In this document: one piece after another, positions 37,122-45,773 of the stretch
Layout of the letters: each line of letters opens with the position of its first letter
Numbering within the stretch: the stretch's first letter is position 1
Assembly: GCA_021155205.1 (NCBI GenBank)
Contig: JAJNPS010000021.1
Span: forward strand, 186,001-250,000
Source of the DNA: Rhodobacterales bacterium
GTDB taxonomy: Bacteria > Pseudomonadota > Alphaproteobacteria > Rhodobacterales > Rhodobacteraceae
DNA: 64,000 bases
Reading direction: 5' to 3'
Made by a program: the position numbers and the translations under genes
The notes under the pieces: model-generated
Seen by the model: the letters and a program-made list of their open reading frames with translations, nothing else
What the model was told of the DNA's origin: nothing
Database searches by the model: none

Positions 37122-38357
37122 CTATTCGGCTGCCGCAGGCCGCGCCGCGCGCGAAAAGATCGTCTCGTGTCCCGGCTCAGGGTGGCGCGGGATCAGCATG
37201 GCAAGGATCAGCGCCACCAGCGCCATGCCCGCGCCCAACAGGAACACATAGTCAGGCGATCTGGCCCACATGTATCCCAGAGCCGCAGGCAGGAACACCG
37301 CCGCGACATGGTTGATGGTAAACGAGACTGCCGCCGAAGGCGCGATGTCGGCAGGGTCGGCGATCTTCTGGAAATAGGTGCGCAGCGCGAAGGACAGCGC
37401 GAAAAACATCTGGTCGGCAATATACAGACCGCCCGCGATCACCAGCCCCCAGCCGAACCAGTAAAGCCCGCCATAGGCCAGAAACACCAGCGTCAGGCCA
37501 CCATATTCAAAGATCATCACGTTGCGCTCGCCCCATTTTCCAAGGGCGCGGCCCATCGCCGGGGCGGCGACCATCTGCAGGACGTAATTGATCAGCAACA
37601 GGGCTGTCAGTTCGGACACCCTCATGCCGAACCGCTCCACCATCATGAAGCCCGCAAAGACGACGAATATCTGCCGCCTCGCGCCGGCAAGGAACTGCAG
37701 CGCATAGTATAGCCAATAGCGGCGGCGCACGACCATGTGCCGGTGTTGCAGGTGCGGGCCGTCAAACTGCGGATAGGCGATCATGCAGAACAGCGCGATG
37801 GCAACGGTCAGTCCACCCGCGACCATGTAGACGATGTCGAATGTCAGCCCCAGCGGCTCCCACAGAAAGACAATCGCCGCATAGGCGGCAAGGGACGCCG
37901 CCGACCCCACCCCGGCAAGCCAGCCCAGCATGTGCGGCGCGCGTCCCTTGTCGATCCATTGCAGTTGCAGGGACTGATTCACCGTCTCGAAAAAATGAAA
38001 CCCGATGGACGACAACAGGGTGATCGTCAGGATCCCGCCCAGCGACGGAAACCAGGCCGTCACAGCCGTCGCGACGCCCAGAAGGATCAGCATCACAAGC
38101 CCGAACACCTGTTCGCGGAACACCAGCAGAAGGGCGATCACCACCACGGCCAGGAGGCCGGGAATCTCGCGCACCGTGTGCAGCCAGCCGATCTCCACCC
38201 CGGTAAAGCCCGCGACCTCAAAGACGAAATTGTTGAGCAGCGCCGACCAGGTCGCAAACGCGATGGGCATCGCCGCAGCCATCAGGATCAGCAGGGTTTC
38301 CGGCCTGCGCCAGCGCGGCAGGCTTGCAGCCTCGGACAGGGTCATGCGGCGGGACAT
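37122..38357 (-). CDS. Major facilitator superfamily transporter
   Basis: A 411-residue protein with about 11-12 predicted membrane helices, the MFS size. The first helix starts near LLILMAAAMPIAFATWSALL, the central basic loop is around QHRHMVVRRRYWLYY (about 236-250), and the last helices are near FLLGAGMALVALILAMLIP. I do not recognise a specific subfamily or substrate. It lies 95 bp downstream of fnrL on the same strand and is divergent from the small gene at 38455. ATG 38357 is chosen because the first helix follows at the usual distance. Confidence 0.82.
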   Translation of the reverse strand: MSRRMTLSEAASLPRWRRPETLLILMAAAMPIAFATWSALLNNFVFEVAGFTGVEIGWLHTVREIPGLLAVVVIALLLVFREQVFGLVMLILLGVATAVTAWFPSLGGILTITLLSSIGFHFFETVNQSLQLQWIDKGRAPHMLGWLAGVGSAASLAAYAAIVFLWEPLGLTFDIVYMVAGGLTVAIALFCMIAYPQFDGPHLQHRHMVVRRRYWLYYALQFLAGARRQIFVVFAGFMMVERFGMRVSELTALLLINYVLQMVAAPAMGRALGKWGERNVMIFEYGGLTLVFLAYGGLYWFGWGLVIAGGLYIADQMFFALSFALRTYFQKIADPADIAPSAAVSFTINHVAAVFLPAALGYMWARSPDYVFLLGAGMALVALILAMLIPRHPEPGHETIFSRAARPAAAE

Positions 38358-38454
38358 GGGCGCCTCGATATACCGGCGCTCCGGAACTGGCCATAGCGGG
38401 CTTGTGCGGGTTACAATCACGCAACAAGAGATGCGTTGGAACGGGGGGGGCGGA

Positions 38455-38745
38455 ATGCCGGGAAAACTGCAGGTGGAAAATGTCGGCCAGCCCGGCAAAA
38501 GCTACACCGTCGATGCCGACAGATACGCGGCGATGCGGGCGGCACTGATCGGCCTGTGCCCAGCTTCGCCGCCCGGCTTGACCCCCGCCGAGATCATCGC
38601 GGCAGCTGTCCCCCACCTGCCGCAAGACCTTTTTCCGGGTGGCGACACCGCCGGGTGGTGGATGAAATGCGTGCAACTGGACCTGGAGGCAAAGGGCATC
38701 CTGAAACGTGCCCCAAGACCGCCGGTAAGGCTCTGGAAAGCCTGA
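38455..38745 (+). CDS. Small conserved protein, DUF6958-like
   Basis: A 96-residue soluble protein: VENVGQPGKSYTVDADRY, then AALIGLCPASPPGLTPAEII, LPQDLFPGGDTAGWWMKCVQ and LDLEAKGILKRAP. This looks like the conserved DUF6958 family, by memory only; the helix-wing-like arrangement suggests a winged-helix fold, but no function is known. GGGGGCGGA lies directly before the ATG at 38455; an ATG at 38431 would add eight residues. It is divergent from the MFS gene and convergent with priA, with a palindromic repeat in between. Confidence 0.72.
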   Translation: MPGKLQVENVGQPGKSYTVDADRYAAMRAALIGLCPASPPGLTPAEIIAAAVPHLPQDLFPGGDTAGWWMKCVQLDLEAKGILKRAPRPPVRLWKA

Positions 38746-38761
38746 TCCTTTCGGATTGTTC

Positions 38762-38794
38762 AAATATCCCCGGGGTCCGGGGGCCTGCCCCCGG
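38762..38794. repeat. Extragenic repeat with AAATATCCCCG and a GC hairpin
   Basis: AAATATCCCCGGGGTCCGG runs into a hairpin CCGGGGG-CCTG-CCCCCGG (38777-38794). It lies between convergent genes (stops at 38745 and 38800) and may terminate both. The AAATATCCCCG part is repeated at 48525 and 55844. Confidence 0.7.
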
Positions 38795-38799
38795 CGATG

Positions 38800-40992
38800 T
38801 CAGTAGAAACTTTGCGGGTCAATATCTATGGCCAGCCGCAGGTTGGTCGGCAGCCTGACCTGCGCCACCCATTCGGCCAGCGCCGCCTGCAAGGCCACGC
38901 CCTTGTCGGCCTTGACCAGCAACCGCACCCGGTGCCGCCCGCGCACCCTGGCGATGGGGGCCGGGGCCGGGCCGAACACCTGCGCGCCGACACGCCTTAG
39001 CGGCCCATCGCGACGCGCCAGTTCCGCACCAAGCTCAAACACCTGCGCGACATCTGGCGAGGACAGGATGATCCCCGCCATCCGGCCATAGGGCGGCACG
39101 CCCGCTGCCTTGCGTTCCGCCGCCTCGGCGCGCCAGAATGCCTCTTCGTCGCCGCCAAGGATCGCGCGGATCACCGGGTGTTCGGGCTGATGGGTCTGCA
39201 ACACCGCCTCGCCCTGTCTTTCCGCGGTCCGTCCCGCCCGTCCCGCCACCTGCCGCATCAGCTGGAACGTGCGTTCGGCGGCACGCAGGTCCGACCCCTG
39301 CAGCCCAAGGTCAGCGTCGATCACACCGACCAGCGTCAGGTGGGGAAAGTTGTGCCCCTTGGCCACGATCTGCGTGCCGATGATGATATCTGCCCCGCCA
39401 TCGGCGATGACGCCGATCTGCTCCTTCAGCGCGCGGGCCGAACCGAAGAGGTCCGACGACAGCACCGCCACGCGGGCATCCGCAAACCGCAGCGCCACCT
39501 CTTCGCCCAGTCGTTCCACCCCCGGCCCGACGGCGGCCATCTTGCCCTCGACCTTGCAAGACGGGCAGGCCAGCGGCACGGGTTTCGTCGCCCCGCACTG
39601 ATGGCAGACAAGGCGTTTCTGGAACCGGTGTTCGACCATCCGCGCGTCGCAATGGTCGCAGCCGATCTGGTTGCCGCAGGCCCGGCACAGCGTCACCGGC
39701 GCATAGCCGCGACGGTTCAGGAACAGCATCGCCTGTTCGCCCTTGTCGAGCCGCGCCTGCACCAGTGCGGCGAGCGAGGGCGATATCCAGCGGTCGGATG
39801 GCAGCGTTTCGCTGCGCATGTCGATGGCCCCCATCTGCGGCATCCCGGCGGCTCCGTAGCGCGCGGTCAGGTCAAGGCGCGCGTACTTGCCGGCCTCGGC
39901 ATTGGCCCAGCTTTCCAAGGATGGCGTCGCCGACGACAGCACCACCGGGCAGCCCACGATTGACGCGCGCAGCACGGCCATGTCGCGGGCGTTGTAAAGA
40001 ACGCCATCCTCTTGCTTGTAGCTGGTGTCATGTTCCTCATCGACCACCACCAGCCCCAGCCGCTGATAGGGCAGGAACAGCGCCGACCGCGCTCCGACCA
40101 CCAATTGCGCATCCCCCTGCCCCACCATCCGCCAGACGCGCCGACGTTCGGTCATCGTGATGCCGGAATGCCATTCGGCGGGCTTTGCGCCGAACCGCGC
40201 CTCGACCCGGGTCAGAAACTCCGACGTCAGGGCGATTTCAGGCAACAGCACCAGCGCCTGTCGCCCGCGCCGCAGGGTTTCAGCGACAGCCTCGAGGTAA
40301 ACTTCCGTTTTGCCCGATCCGGTCACACCCTTCAGCAGGGTCGCCGAAAACACATCCGCCGCAACCGATTGGACCAAAGCCTGACCGGCGGCGATCTGGT
40401 CGCCCTCCAGATGTGCGGGGCCTTGCGGGGTCAACACTGGAAATGGCGTATCCTTCGGCGCGTCCTCCTCCGCCAGCACCCCCAGTTTCACCAGCCCCTT
40501 GACCACGGACGTTCCGCAACCCGCCGCCTCGGCCAGTTCCCCCAATGTCACCGCCGCGCCACCCCAGCCACGCAGCGCCTCGATCACCTTGAACCGCGCC
40601 TCGGTCATCTGGTTCGGCACCGGGCCTGCCAGCCGGTAGACGCGCCGCACCGATGGCGGATCGCCCAGCCCCGGCGCGCGCGTCGCCAGCCGCAGCATCG
40701 CAGGCAGGGGCGTCAGCGTGTATTCGGCGGCACGGGCGAGGAAGGCGCGCAACTCGACCCGCATTGGCGGCGCATCCAGCACCCGTGCAACTGCGCGCAC
40801 CTTGGCCGGATCCCAGTTGCCCTGACCCTTGCACCAGACGACGCCAAGCACACGGCGCGGCCCAAGCGGCACCTCGACAAAATCGCCGTCGCCGCAGCCA
40901 CCCTCGGGGGCCTTGTAGTCCAGCACCCTACCCAGCGGCTCGGTCGTCAGCACGCCGACGATCTCCCCCGCCTGATAGACCCGGTCGGCCAC
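38800..40992 (-). CDS. priA: Primosomal replication helicase PriA
   Basis: A 730-residue replication-restart helicase. Walker A GVTGSGKT is at 222-229, DEEH at 318-321, and zinc-binding cysteines follow in CRACGNQIGCDHCD and CHQCGATKPVPLACPSC. The helicase C-half has IIIGTQIVAKGHNFPHLTLVG and QVAGRAGRT. It reloads the replisome at stalled forks. The GTG at 40992 is preceded by AAGGTGAAGAA; readings further upstream would overlap the divergent transaldolase gene. The 78 bp between them must hold both promoters. Confidence 0.96.
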   Translation of the reverse strand: MADRVYQAGEIVGVLTTEPLGRVLDYKAPEGGCGDGDFVEVPLGPRRVLGVVWCKGQGNWDPAKVRAVARVLDAPPMRVELRAFLARAAEYTLTPLPAMLRLATRAPGLGDPPSVRRVYRLAGPVPNQMTEARFKVIEALRGWGGAAVTLGELAEAAGCGTSVVKGLVKLGVLAEEDAPKDTPFPVLTPQGPAHLEGDQIAAGQALVQSVAADVFSATLLKGVTGSGKTEVYLEAVAETLRRGRQALVLLPEIALTSEFLTRVEARFGAKPAEWHSGITMTERRRVWRMVGQGDAQLVVGARSALFLPYQRLGLVVVDEEHDTSYKQEDGVLYNARDMAVLRASIVGCPVVLSSATPSLESWANAEAGKYARLDLTARYGAAGMPQMGAIDMRSETLPSDRWISPSLAALVQARLDKGEQAMLFLNRRGYAPVTLCRACGNQIGCDHCDARMVEHRFQKRLVCHQCGATKPVPLACPSCKVEGKMAAVGPGVERLGEEVALRFADARVAVLSSDLFGSARALKEQIGVIADGGADIIIGTQIVAKGHNFPHLTLVGVIDADLGLQGSDLRAAERTFQLMRQVAGRAGRTAERQGEAVLQTHQPEHPVIRAILGGDEEAFWRAEAAERKAAGVPPYGRMAGIILSSPDVAQVFELGAELARRDGPLRRVGAQVFGPAPAPIARVRGRHRVRLLVKADKGVALQAALAEWVAQVRLPTNLRLAIDIDPQSFY

Positions 40993-41070
40993 TTCTTCAC
41001 CTTTTCCTTGATCGCCCTTTGGGGTAAACCCCGGTCTGATCCATGACAACCCATCCCAAGGACGCCCCCC

Positions 41071-41724
41071 ATGAAATTCTTTGTCGATAGCGCCGACGTG
41101 CCCGCGATTGCCGAACTGAACGATCTGGGGATGGTCGATGGCGTGACCACCAACCCGTCGCTGATCCTGAAATCGGGCCGCGACATTCTGGAAGTGACCA
41201 AGGAAATCTGCAGCATCGTGTCGGGCCCCGTTTCCGCCGAAGTGGTCGCGCTGACCGCCCCCGAAATGATCGCCGAGGGGCGCAAGCTGGCAGCCCTTGC
41301 TCCGAACATCGCGGTAAAGGTGCCGCTGACCTGGGACGGGCTGAAGGCCTGCAAGGTGCTGTCGGGCGAAGGCTTCATGGTCAACGTGACCTTGTGCTTT
41401 TCCGTCAACCAGGCGCTGATCGCGGCCAAGGCGGGCGCCACCTTCATCAGCCCCTTTGTCGGGCGTCTGGATGACATCAACCTCGATGGCCTTGACCTCA
41501 TCGGCGACATCCGCACCGTCTATGACAATTACGACTACAAGACGCAGATCCTTGCCGCGTCGATCCGCACCGCCAACCACGTCAAGGATTGCGCGCTGAT
41601 CGGCGCGGATGTGATCACCGCCCCGCCTGGTGTGATAAAATCGCTTGCCTCGCATGTGCTGACCGACAAGGGGCTGGAGCAGTTCTTGAAAGACTGGGCC
41701 AAAACCGGGCAGAAAATCCTGTAG
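41071..41724 (+). CDS. Transaldolase / fructose-6-phosphate aldolase (small type)
   Basis: A 217-residue class I aldolase. The motif [14 protein letters not shown] (about 23-36) and the Schiff-base lysine in NIAVKVPLT (Lys83) are typical, and [21 protein letters not shown] closes the barrel. The short length fits the TalC/Fsa group, which includes both true transaldolases and fructose-6-phosphate aldolases; the sequence alone does not decide. AAGGA precedes the ATG. It is followed 40 bp later by the DUF484 gene, possibly in one transcript. Confidence 0.93.
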   Translation: MKFFVDSADVPAIAELNDLGMVDGVTTNPSLILKSGRDILEVTKEICSIVSGPVSAEVVALTAPEMIAEGRKLAALAPNIAVKVPLTWDGLKACKVLSGEGFMVNVTLCFSVNQALIAAKAGATFISPFVGRLDDINLDGLDLIGDIRTVYDNYDYKTQILAASIRTANHVKDCALIGADVITAPPGVIKSLASHVLTDKGLEQFLKDWAKTGQKIL

Positions 41725-41764
41725 ACCCCGCCGGACACGGGACGGACGGCGGCCAGAGGATGCC

Positions 41765-42457
41765 ATGATCGAACAGGACCTGCGCGACAAGATCATCGCG
41801 GAACCCGAGACCATTCTTGAGGACCGCGACGTGATGAACGCGCTGGTGGCCGCAAATGAACGCGCGATGGGCGAGAACATCGTCGATCTGCGGGGCATCG
41901 CGATGCAGCGCCTGTCCGGCCGCCTTGACCGGCTGGAGGATACGCATCGCACCGTCATCGCCGCGGCTTATGAAAACCTTGCCGGCACCAATCAGGTCCA
42001 GCGCGCCATACTGCAACTGCTCGATCCGCTCAGTTTCGAGGAGTTCCTGCGCAGCCTGGGCGGCGAGGTTGCGCAGATGCTGCGCGTCGACTGCATCCGG
42101 CTGGTGCTGGAAAGCTTGCAGGGTGACGAGGAACCCGCCTTGCGCAAACTGGGCGACGTGCTGTTCGTGGCCGAGCCGGGTTTTGTCGGCGATTATCTGA
42201 TGGGCGGGCGCAACGTCCCCACGCGCCCGGTGGTGCTGCGTCCAACCGGACAGTCCTCAGGCCCGCTTTACGGCGACCGCACGGGCGCCGTCCGGTCCGA
42301 GGCGCTGATGCGGCTGGATTTCGGCAAGGGGCGGCTGCCGGGAATGCTTGTCATGGGGTCCGAGGACCCGCACCAGTTCAAACCCAATCACGGGACCGAA
42401 CTTCTGGCCTTCTTCGCCGGCGTGTTCGAGCGGACGATGCGCCGCTGGCTGGCGTGA
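41765..42457 (+). CDS. DUF484 (GAF-like) protein
   Basis: A 230-residue protein: an N-terminal helical part with PETILEDRDVMNALVAANERAMGENIVDL-type sequence, a coiled stretch, and a GAF-like domain ending GTELLAFFAGVFERTMRRWL. DUF484 genes are classically found directly upstream of xerC, as here, where the stop overlaps the xerC GTG start. A link with XerC-mediated recombination is assumed but not proven. AGAGGA precedes the ATG. Confidence 0.9.
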   Translation: MIEQDLRDKIIAEPETILEDRDVMNALVAANERAMGENIVDLRGIAMQRLSGRLDRLEDTHRTVIAAAYENLAGTNQVQRAILQLLDPLSFEEFLRSLGGEVAQMLRVDCIRLVLESLQGDEEPALRKLGDVLFVAEPGFVGDYLMGGRNVPTRPVVLRPTGQSSGPLYGDRTGAVRSEALMRLDFGKGRLPGMLVMGSEDPHQFKPNHGTELLAFFAGVFERTMRRWLA

Positions 42458-43383
42458 CGGCGTCGCGCCTTGCGGCACCTGCACTGCAGCAGGCGCTGGG
42501 CGACTGGCTGACCGAGATGCGCGCGATTGCCGGGTTTTCCCCCAACACGATCACCGCCTATGGCCGCGATGTCGGGCAGTTCCTGGATTTCATGGTGGGC
42601 CATCTGGGCGGCGGCATCGGCCTTGCCACGATTGCCGCCACGGGCCAGTCCGACCTGCGGGCCTGGATGGCGGACGCGCGCGGCCGCGGATTGTCGGCGC
42701 GGTCGCTGGCGCGGGGGCTGAGTGCGGTGAAACGCTTTGCTGCCTGGGCCGCCGACCGCACCGGAACCGATGCAACCACCCTGTTGTCGGCCCGCGCACC
42801 CCGCTTCCAGCGCAAGCTGCCACGCCCGTTGTCAATCGACGGTGCCACCGACATGATCGAGATGGTCGGCACGCAAGCCCCCAGCGACTGGATCGCCGCC
42901 CGCGATGTCGCGGTGCTGACCGTCCTTTACGGCGGGGGACTGCGCATTTCGGAATGTCTGGCGCTGACGGGGCGCGACCATCCCCTGCCCGATGTGCTGC
43001 GCATCCTCGGCAAGGGTGCCAAGGAGCGGCTGGTTCCCGTTCTTCCGGCCATGCGGGCGGCGGTTGCCGATTATGTCCGGGTGTGTCCGTTCCCGGTCGA
43101 ACGCGATGCGCCGCTGTTCCGGGGTACGCGCGGCGGCCCGCTGAATCCGCGCCTTGTACAGGGCGCGATGGAACGTGCTCGGATGCAGCAGGGCCTGCCC
43201 GCCACCGCCACGCCCCATGCGCTGCGCCACAGCTTTGCCACGCATCTTCTGGCGGCGGGGGCCGACCTGCGCGCGATCCAGGAACTTCTGGGCCACGCGT
43301 CCCTGTCCACCACCCAGGCCTACACGGCCGTTGATGCAGCGCGCCTGATGGAGGTCTATGCCAAGGCCCATCCGCGCGCTTGA
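42454..43383 (+). CDS. xerC: Tyrosine recombinase XerC
   Basis: A 309-residue recombinase that with XerD resolves chromosome dimers at dif. The N-terminal SAM-like domain contains GFSPNTITAYGRDV. The catalytic set is complete: Arg164 (GGLRISE), Lys187 (LGKGAKER), His255 and Arg258 (PHALRHSFATHLL), His281 (LGHASLSTTQ) and nucleophile Tyr290. A GTG at 42454 overlaps the DUF484 stop. XerC rather than XerD is preferred from the DUF484 neighbour. An FNR box overlaps its stop codon. Confidence 0.94.
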   Translation: MTASRLAAPALQQALGDWLTEMRAIAGFSPNTITAYGRDVGQFLDFMVGHLGGGIGLATIAATGQSDLRAWMADARGRGLSARSLARGLSAVKRFAAWAADRTGTDATTLLSARAPRFQRKLPRPLSIDGATDMIEMVGTQAPSDWIAARDVAVLTVLYGGGLRISECLALTGRDHPLPDVLRILGKGAKERLVPVLPAMRAAVADYVRVCPFPVERDAPLFRGTRGGPLNPRLVQGAMERARMQQGLPATATPHALRHSFATHLLAAGADLRAIQELLGHASLSTTQAYTAVDAARLMEVYAKAHPRA

Positions 43384-43393
43384 TGTGGATCAA
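43380..43393 (+). promoter_or_regulatory. FNR/FnrL box in front of the DksA-like gene
   Basis: TTGATGTGGATCAA matches the FNR consensus at every fixed position. It begins inside the xerC stop region and is centred 61 bp before the DksA-like start, a suitable distance for activation by FnrL. Confidence 0.85.
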
Positions 43394-43447
43394 GGCGGCC
43401 CGGTCCCGATCTGTCCAGAATGGCAGTGCTGCATCAGGAGCCTGCCC

Positions 43448-43792
43448 ATGCCGAGCCCCGCCAAAACCCCGCTCGCCACGCGAAAGGCGACCCTTCTGGC
43501 CCGGAAAGCCGTCATCGTCGCCCGGCTTGCGGCCATCGAGACCGAACTGGCCGGCCACCAGACAACCGACTGGGACGACCTCGCGCTGGAACGCGAAGGC
43601 GACGAGGTGCTGGAGGCGGCGGGTCTGACAGGCCAGCAAGATCTGCGCCGGATCGAGGCGGCACTGAACCGGATCGACCGCGGTGAATATGGCGTTTGCG
43701 TCAGATGCGGTGCCAGTATCGAAGAGGCCCGGCTGGATGCGGTGCCCGAAACCCCGTTCTGCCGTGCCTGCGCGACATCGGGAGAACCGTGA
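43448..43792 (+). CDS. DksA/TraR-family zinc-finger protein
   Basis: A 114-residue protein with an N-terminal coiled coil (about 10-75), an acidic tip region DWDDLALEREGDEVLEAAG, and a C4 zinc finger: Cys84, Cys87, Cys105, Cys108 in YGVCVRCGASI...PFCRACA. Family members bind the RNA polymerase secondary channel and alter transcription, often together with ppGpp. It is shorter than classical DksA (about 150). AGGAG precedes the ATG at 43448. The perfect FNR box 55 bp upstream suggests induction at low oxygen. A 78-residue gene overlaps its end. Confidence 0.9.
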   Translation: MPSPAKTPLATRKATLLARKAVIVARLAAIETELAGHQTTDWDDLALEREGDEVLEAAGLTGQQDLRRIEAALNRIDRGEYGVCVRCGASIEEARLDAVPETPFCRACATSGEP

Positions 43793-44028
43793 TGACCATC
43801 GCCCCGCAGGAACCGCCGCTGGTCGCCCTTGTCGGCGAGGCAACCAAAGGCATCTGCATCGGTCAGGTCGCGGCGCTGGCGGCCCTGCGCGCCGAGATGA
43901 CCGCCTTGTCAACGCTGATGGCGGGACTGCCGCGCCGGGAAGCCTGCGCCACCGGGGCCGCAGACCCCGGTGCGCGGGCGCGCGACCCGGACCCCGACGA
44001 CGCCTGTTTTGACAACATGCCTGTCTAG
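43792..44028 (+). CDS. Small protein co-transcribed with the DksA-like gene
   Basis: A 78-residue protein whose ATG overlaps the upstream stop in TGATG, with GGAGA 6 bases upstream, so translation is coupled. The first half (LVALVGEATKGICIGQVAALAALRAEMTAL) looks helical and amphipathic; the second half is Ala/Arg/Asp-rich and probably disordered. Three cysteines (22, 52 and 72) are present but form no recognised motif. I do not recognise a family. Being in the same FNR-controlled unit suggests a microaerobic role or a partner of the DksA-like protein. Confidence 0.68.
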   Translation: MTIAPQEPPLVALVGEATKGICIGQVAALAALRAEMTALSTLMAGLPRREACATGAADPGARARDPDPDDACFDNMPV

Positions 44029-44126
44029 ACCCTCGCCGGTCCCTCAACCCGGCGGGTGCGGCGATTAGTTGACCTGTTTTTGGTCCGCGACTTGCCTGTG
44101 TGGTGATTTTTTGCGATCACCGCCAT

Positions 44127-44831
44127 ATGACTGATCGGCTCAAGGCGCTTTTCGTCCACCTCTTCACTGCCACCGGGGCTGTGCTGTCGATGCTCGCCAT
44201 GCTGGCGGCGGTCGAGGGAAAGTGGAGCCTGATGTTTCTCTGGCTGGTCGTGGCGCTGATCGTCGACGGGCTCGACGGCCCGCTGGCGCGTCGCTACGAC
44301 GTGCAGAAAAACTGGCCGACCTATGACGGCGTCCTGATGGACCTGATCGTCGACTACCTGACCTATGTGTTCATCCCGGCCTTTGCACTGTTCAAGTCGG
44401 GCATGCTGACCGGCTGGCCCGGCTGGCTTGCCATCATCGTCATCGTCTACGGGTCGGTGGTCTATTTCGCCGACACGCGGATGAAGACCAAGGACAAAAG
44501 CTTTGCCGGCTTTCCCGCCTGCTGGAACATGGTGGTGCTGGTGCTGTTCGCGGTCGGCCCGTCGGAAACCACGATCCTGTTCATCGTCATCGCGCTGACC
44601 GTGGCGATGTTCACCAACCTGAAATTCGTCCACCCGATGCGCACCGAACGCTGGCGCGCGGTCACGATCCCGATGACGGTGGGATGGATCGTGTTTGCAG
44701 GCTGGGCCGCCTGGGTGGATTTCCATGCAGGCAGTTGGGCGCATTGGGGTCTGACCATCACGTCGATCTATCTTTGCGGCGCCGGGATCGCGCAGCAGGT
44801 CGTGCCGCCGGGATTTCGCCGCCTGCGCTGA
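44127..44831 (+). CDS. pcs: Phosphatidylcholine synthase
   Basis: A 234-residue inner-membrane CDP-alcohol phosphatidyltransferase with about eight helices. The active-site motif is DGLDGPLARRYDVQKNWPTYDG with LMDLIVDYLTYV after it, as in Pcs, which joins CDP-diacylglycerol and choline to make phosphatidylcholine directly. This pathway is typical of alphaproteobacteria that interact with eukaryotes or marine choline. ATG 44127 gives the N-terminus MTDRLKALFVHLFTATGAVL; an upstream GTG at 44100 is less likely. Confidence 0.93.
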   Translation: MTDRLKALFVHLFTATGAVLSMLAMLAAVEGKWSLMFLWLVVALIVDGLDGPLARRYDVQKNWPTYDGVLMDLIVDYLTYVFIPAFALFKSGMLTGWPGWLAIIVIVYGSVVYFADTRMKTKDKSFAGFPACWNMVVLVLFAVGPSETTILFIVIALTVAMFTNLKFVHPMRTERWRAVTIPMTVGWIVFAGWAAWVDFHAGSWAHWGLTITSIYLCGAGIAQQVVPPGFRRLR

Positions 44832-44843
44832 CCTCTGCCCCGA

Positions 44844-45680
44844 CTAAACCCGCGTCAGCATCACGCCCGCCACGATGATCATGGAGGCCAGCGCCTTGCC
44901 GCGCGTCATCGCCTCGCCAAAGACAAGCCATCCGATCAACACTGCAAACAGGATGGAAGTCTCGCGCAAGGCGGCGACCAGCGCGATCGGGGCGACGGTC
45001 ATTGCCCAGACGGCAATCGCATAACCACCGAATGAAAGCGCCCCTGCCAGCAACCCCATGCCCCAGGCGCGCTGCGGCGCCCGGAACAGCACCATGCCTT
45101 TCAGACCTACGGCGGCCGGAATGTAGAAGACGGCCGCGATCATCATCAGCCAGCCGACATAAAGGACAGCATCCCCCGCCGCCCGTGCGCCCATCCCGTC
45201 AGTGATCGAATAGCCCGCGGTCGCCGCCGCCGCCCCAAGGGCATAGGGCAGCATCCGGCGCGACTCGCCGCTGGTGAACACGCCCCGCACCATCAGAAGG
45301 ATGCCGAGGCCCAGAACCACCACCCCCGCGACTTCGGTCGCGGACATGGTGTCGGACAGGAACAAGGCGCTGATCACCAGCACGATCATGGGCGCCGTTC
45401 CCCGCGCAATCGGGTAGACCCGGCTGAGATCGCCATGTTCATAGGCATAGCCAAGGTTCAACTGGTAACACATGTGGATCAGGCCCGAGCCCAGCAGCCA
45501 GGGCCAGGCCGCCTCGACCGGGACACCCTTCCAGACCGCGATCCCGGCCCCACACAGCGCCTGGGCGACGCCAAGGATCAGCATCGCCGATTGCTTTGAT
45601 GCCCCGGTCTTGATCAGCGCGTTCCAGGACGCATGGATCAGGGCGGCGGCCATCACCGCCAGGAACACGCCAAAGGTCAC
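44844..45680 (-). CDS. EamA-family membrane transporter
   Basis: A 278-residue protein with about ten helices in two EamA repeats: the first starts FLAVMAAALIHASWNALIKTG and the second near YALGAAAATAGYSITDGMGA. The Asn-Ala-Leu-Ile pattern after the first helix is common to this group. A GTG start at 45680 is used; no ATG lies near. It converges with pcs, 12 bp apart. Likely an exporter of an amino acid or metabolite; the substrate is unknown. Confidence 0.85.
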   Translation of the reverse strand: MTFGVFLAVMAAALIHASWNALIKTGASKQSAMLILGVAQALCGAGIAVWKGVPVEAAWPWLLGSGLIHMCYQLNLGYAYEHGDLSRVYPIARGTAPMIVLVISALFLSDTMSATEVAGVVVLGLGILLMVRGVFTSGESRRMLPYALGAAAATAGYSITDGMGARAAGDAVLYVGWLMMIAAVFYIPAAVGLKGMVLFRAPQRAWGMGLLAGALSFGGYAIAVWAMTVAPIALVAALRETSILFAVLIGWLVFGEAMTRGKALASMIIVAGVMLTRV

Positions 45681-45773
45681 GTCGATTGCCTGTCATGAAA
45701 CCGTTACCCGCAGGGCTAAGCGGTTGGCGCGATACTGGCAAGGTGGGGTATGGGTCCAGATTGCCTCATTCTG

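Noticed and set aside
38800..41958. A much longer PriA reading starting at 41958
   Set aside because: The extra N-terminal ~320 residues are antisense to the transaldolase gene; the GTG at 40992 gives a normal-length PriA.
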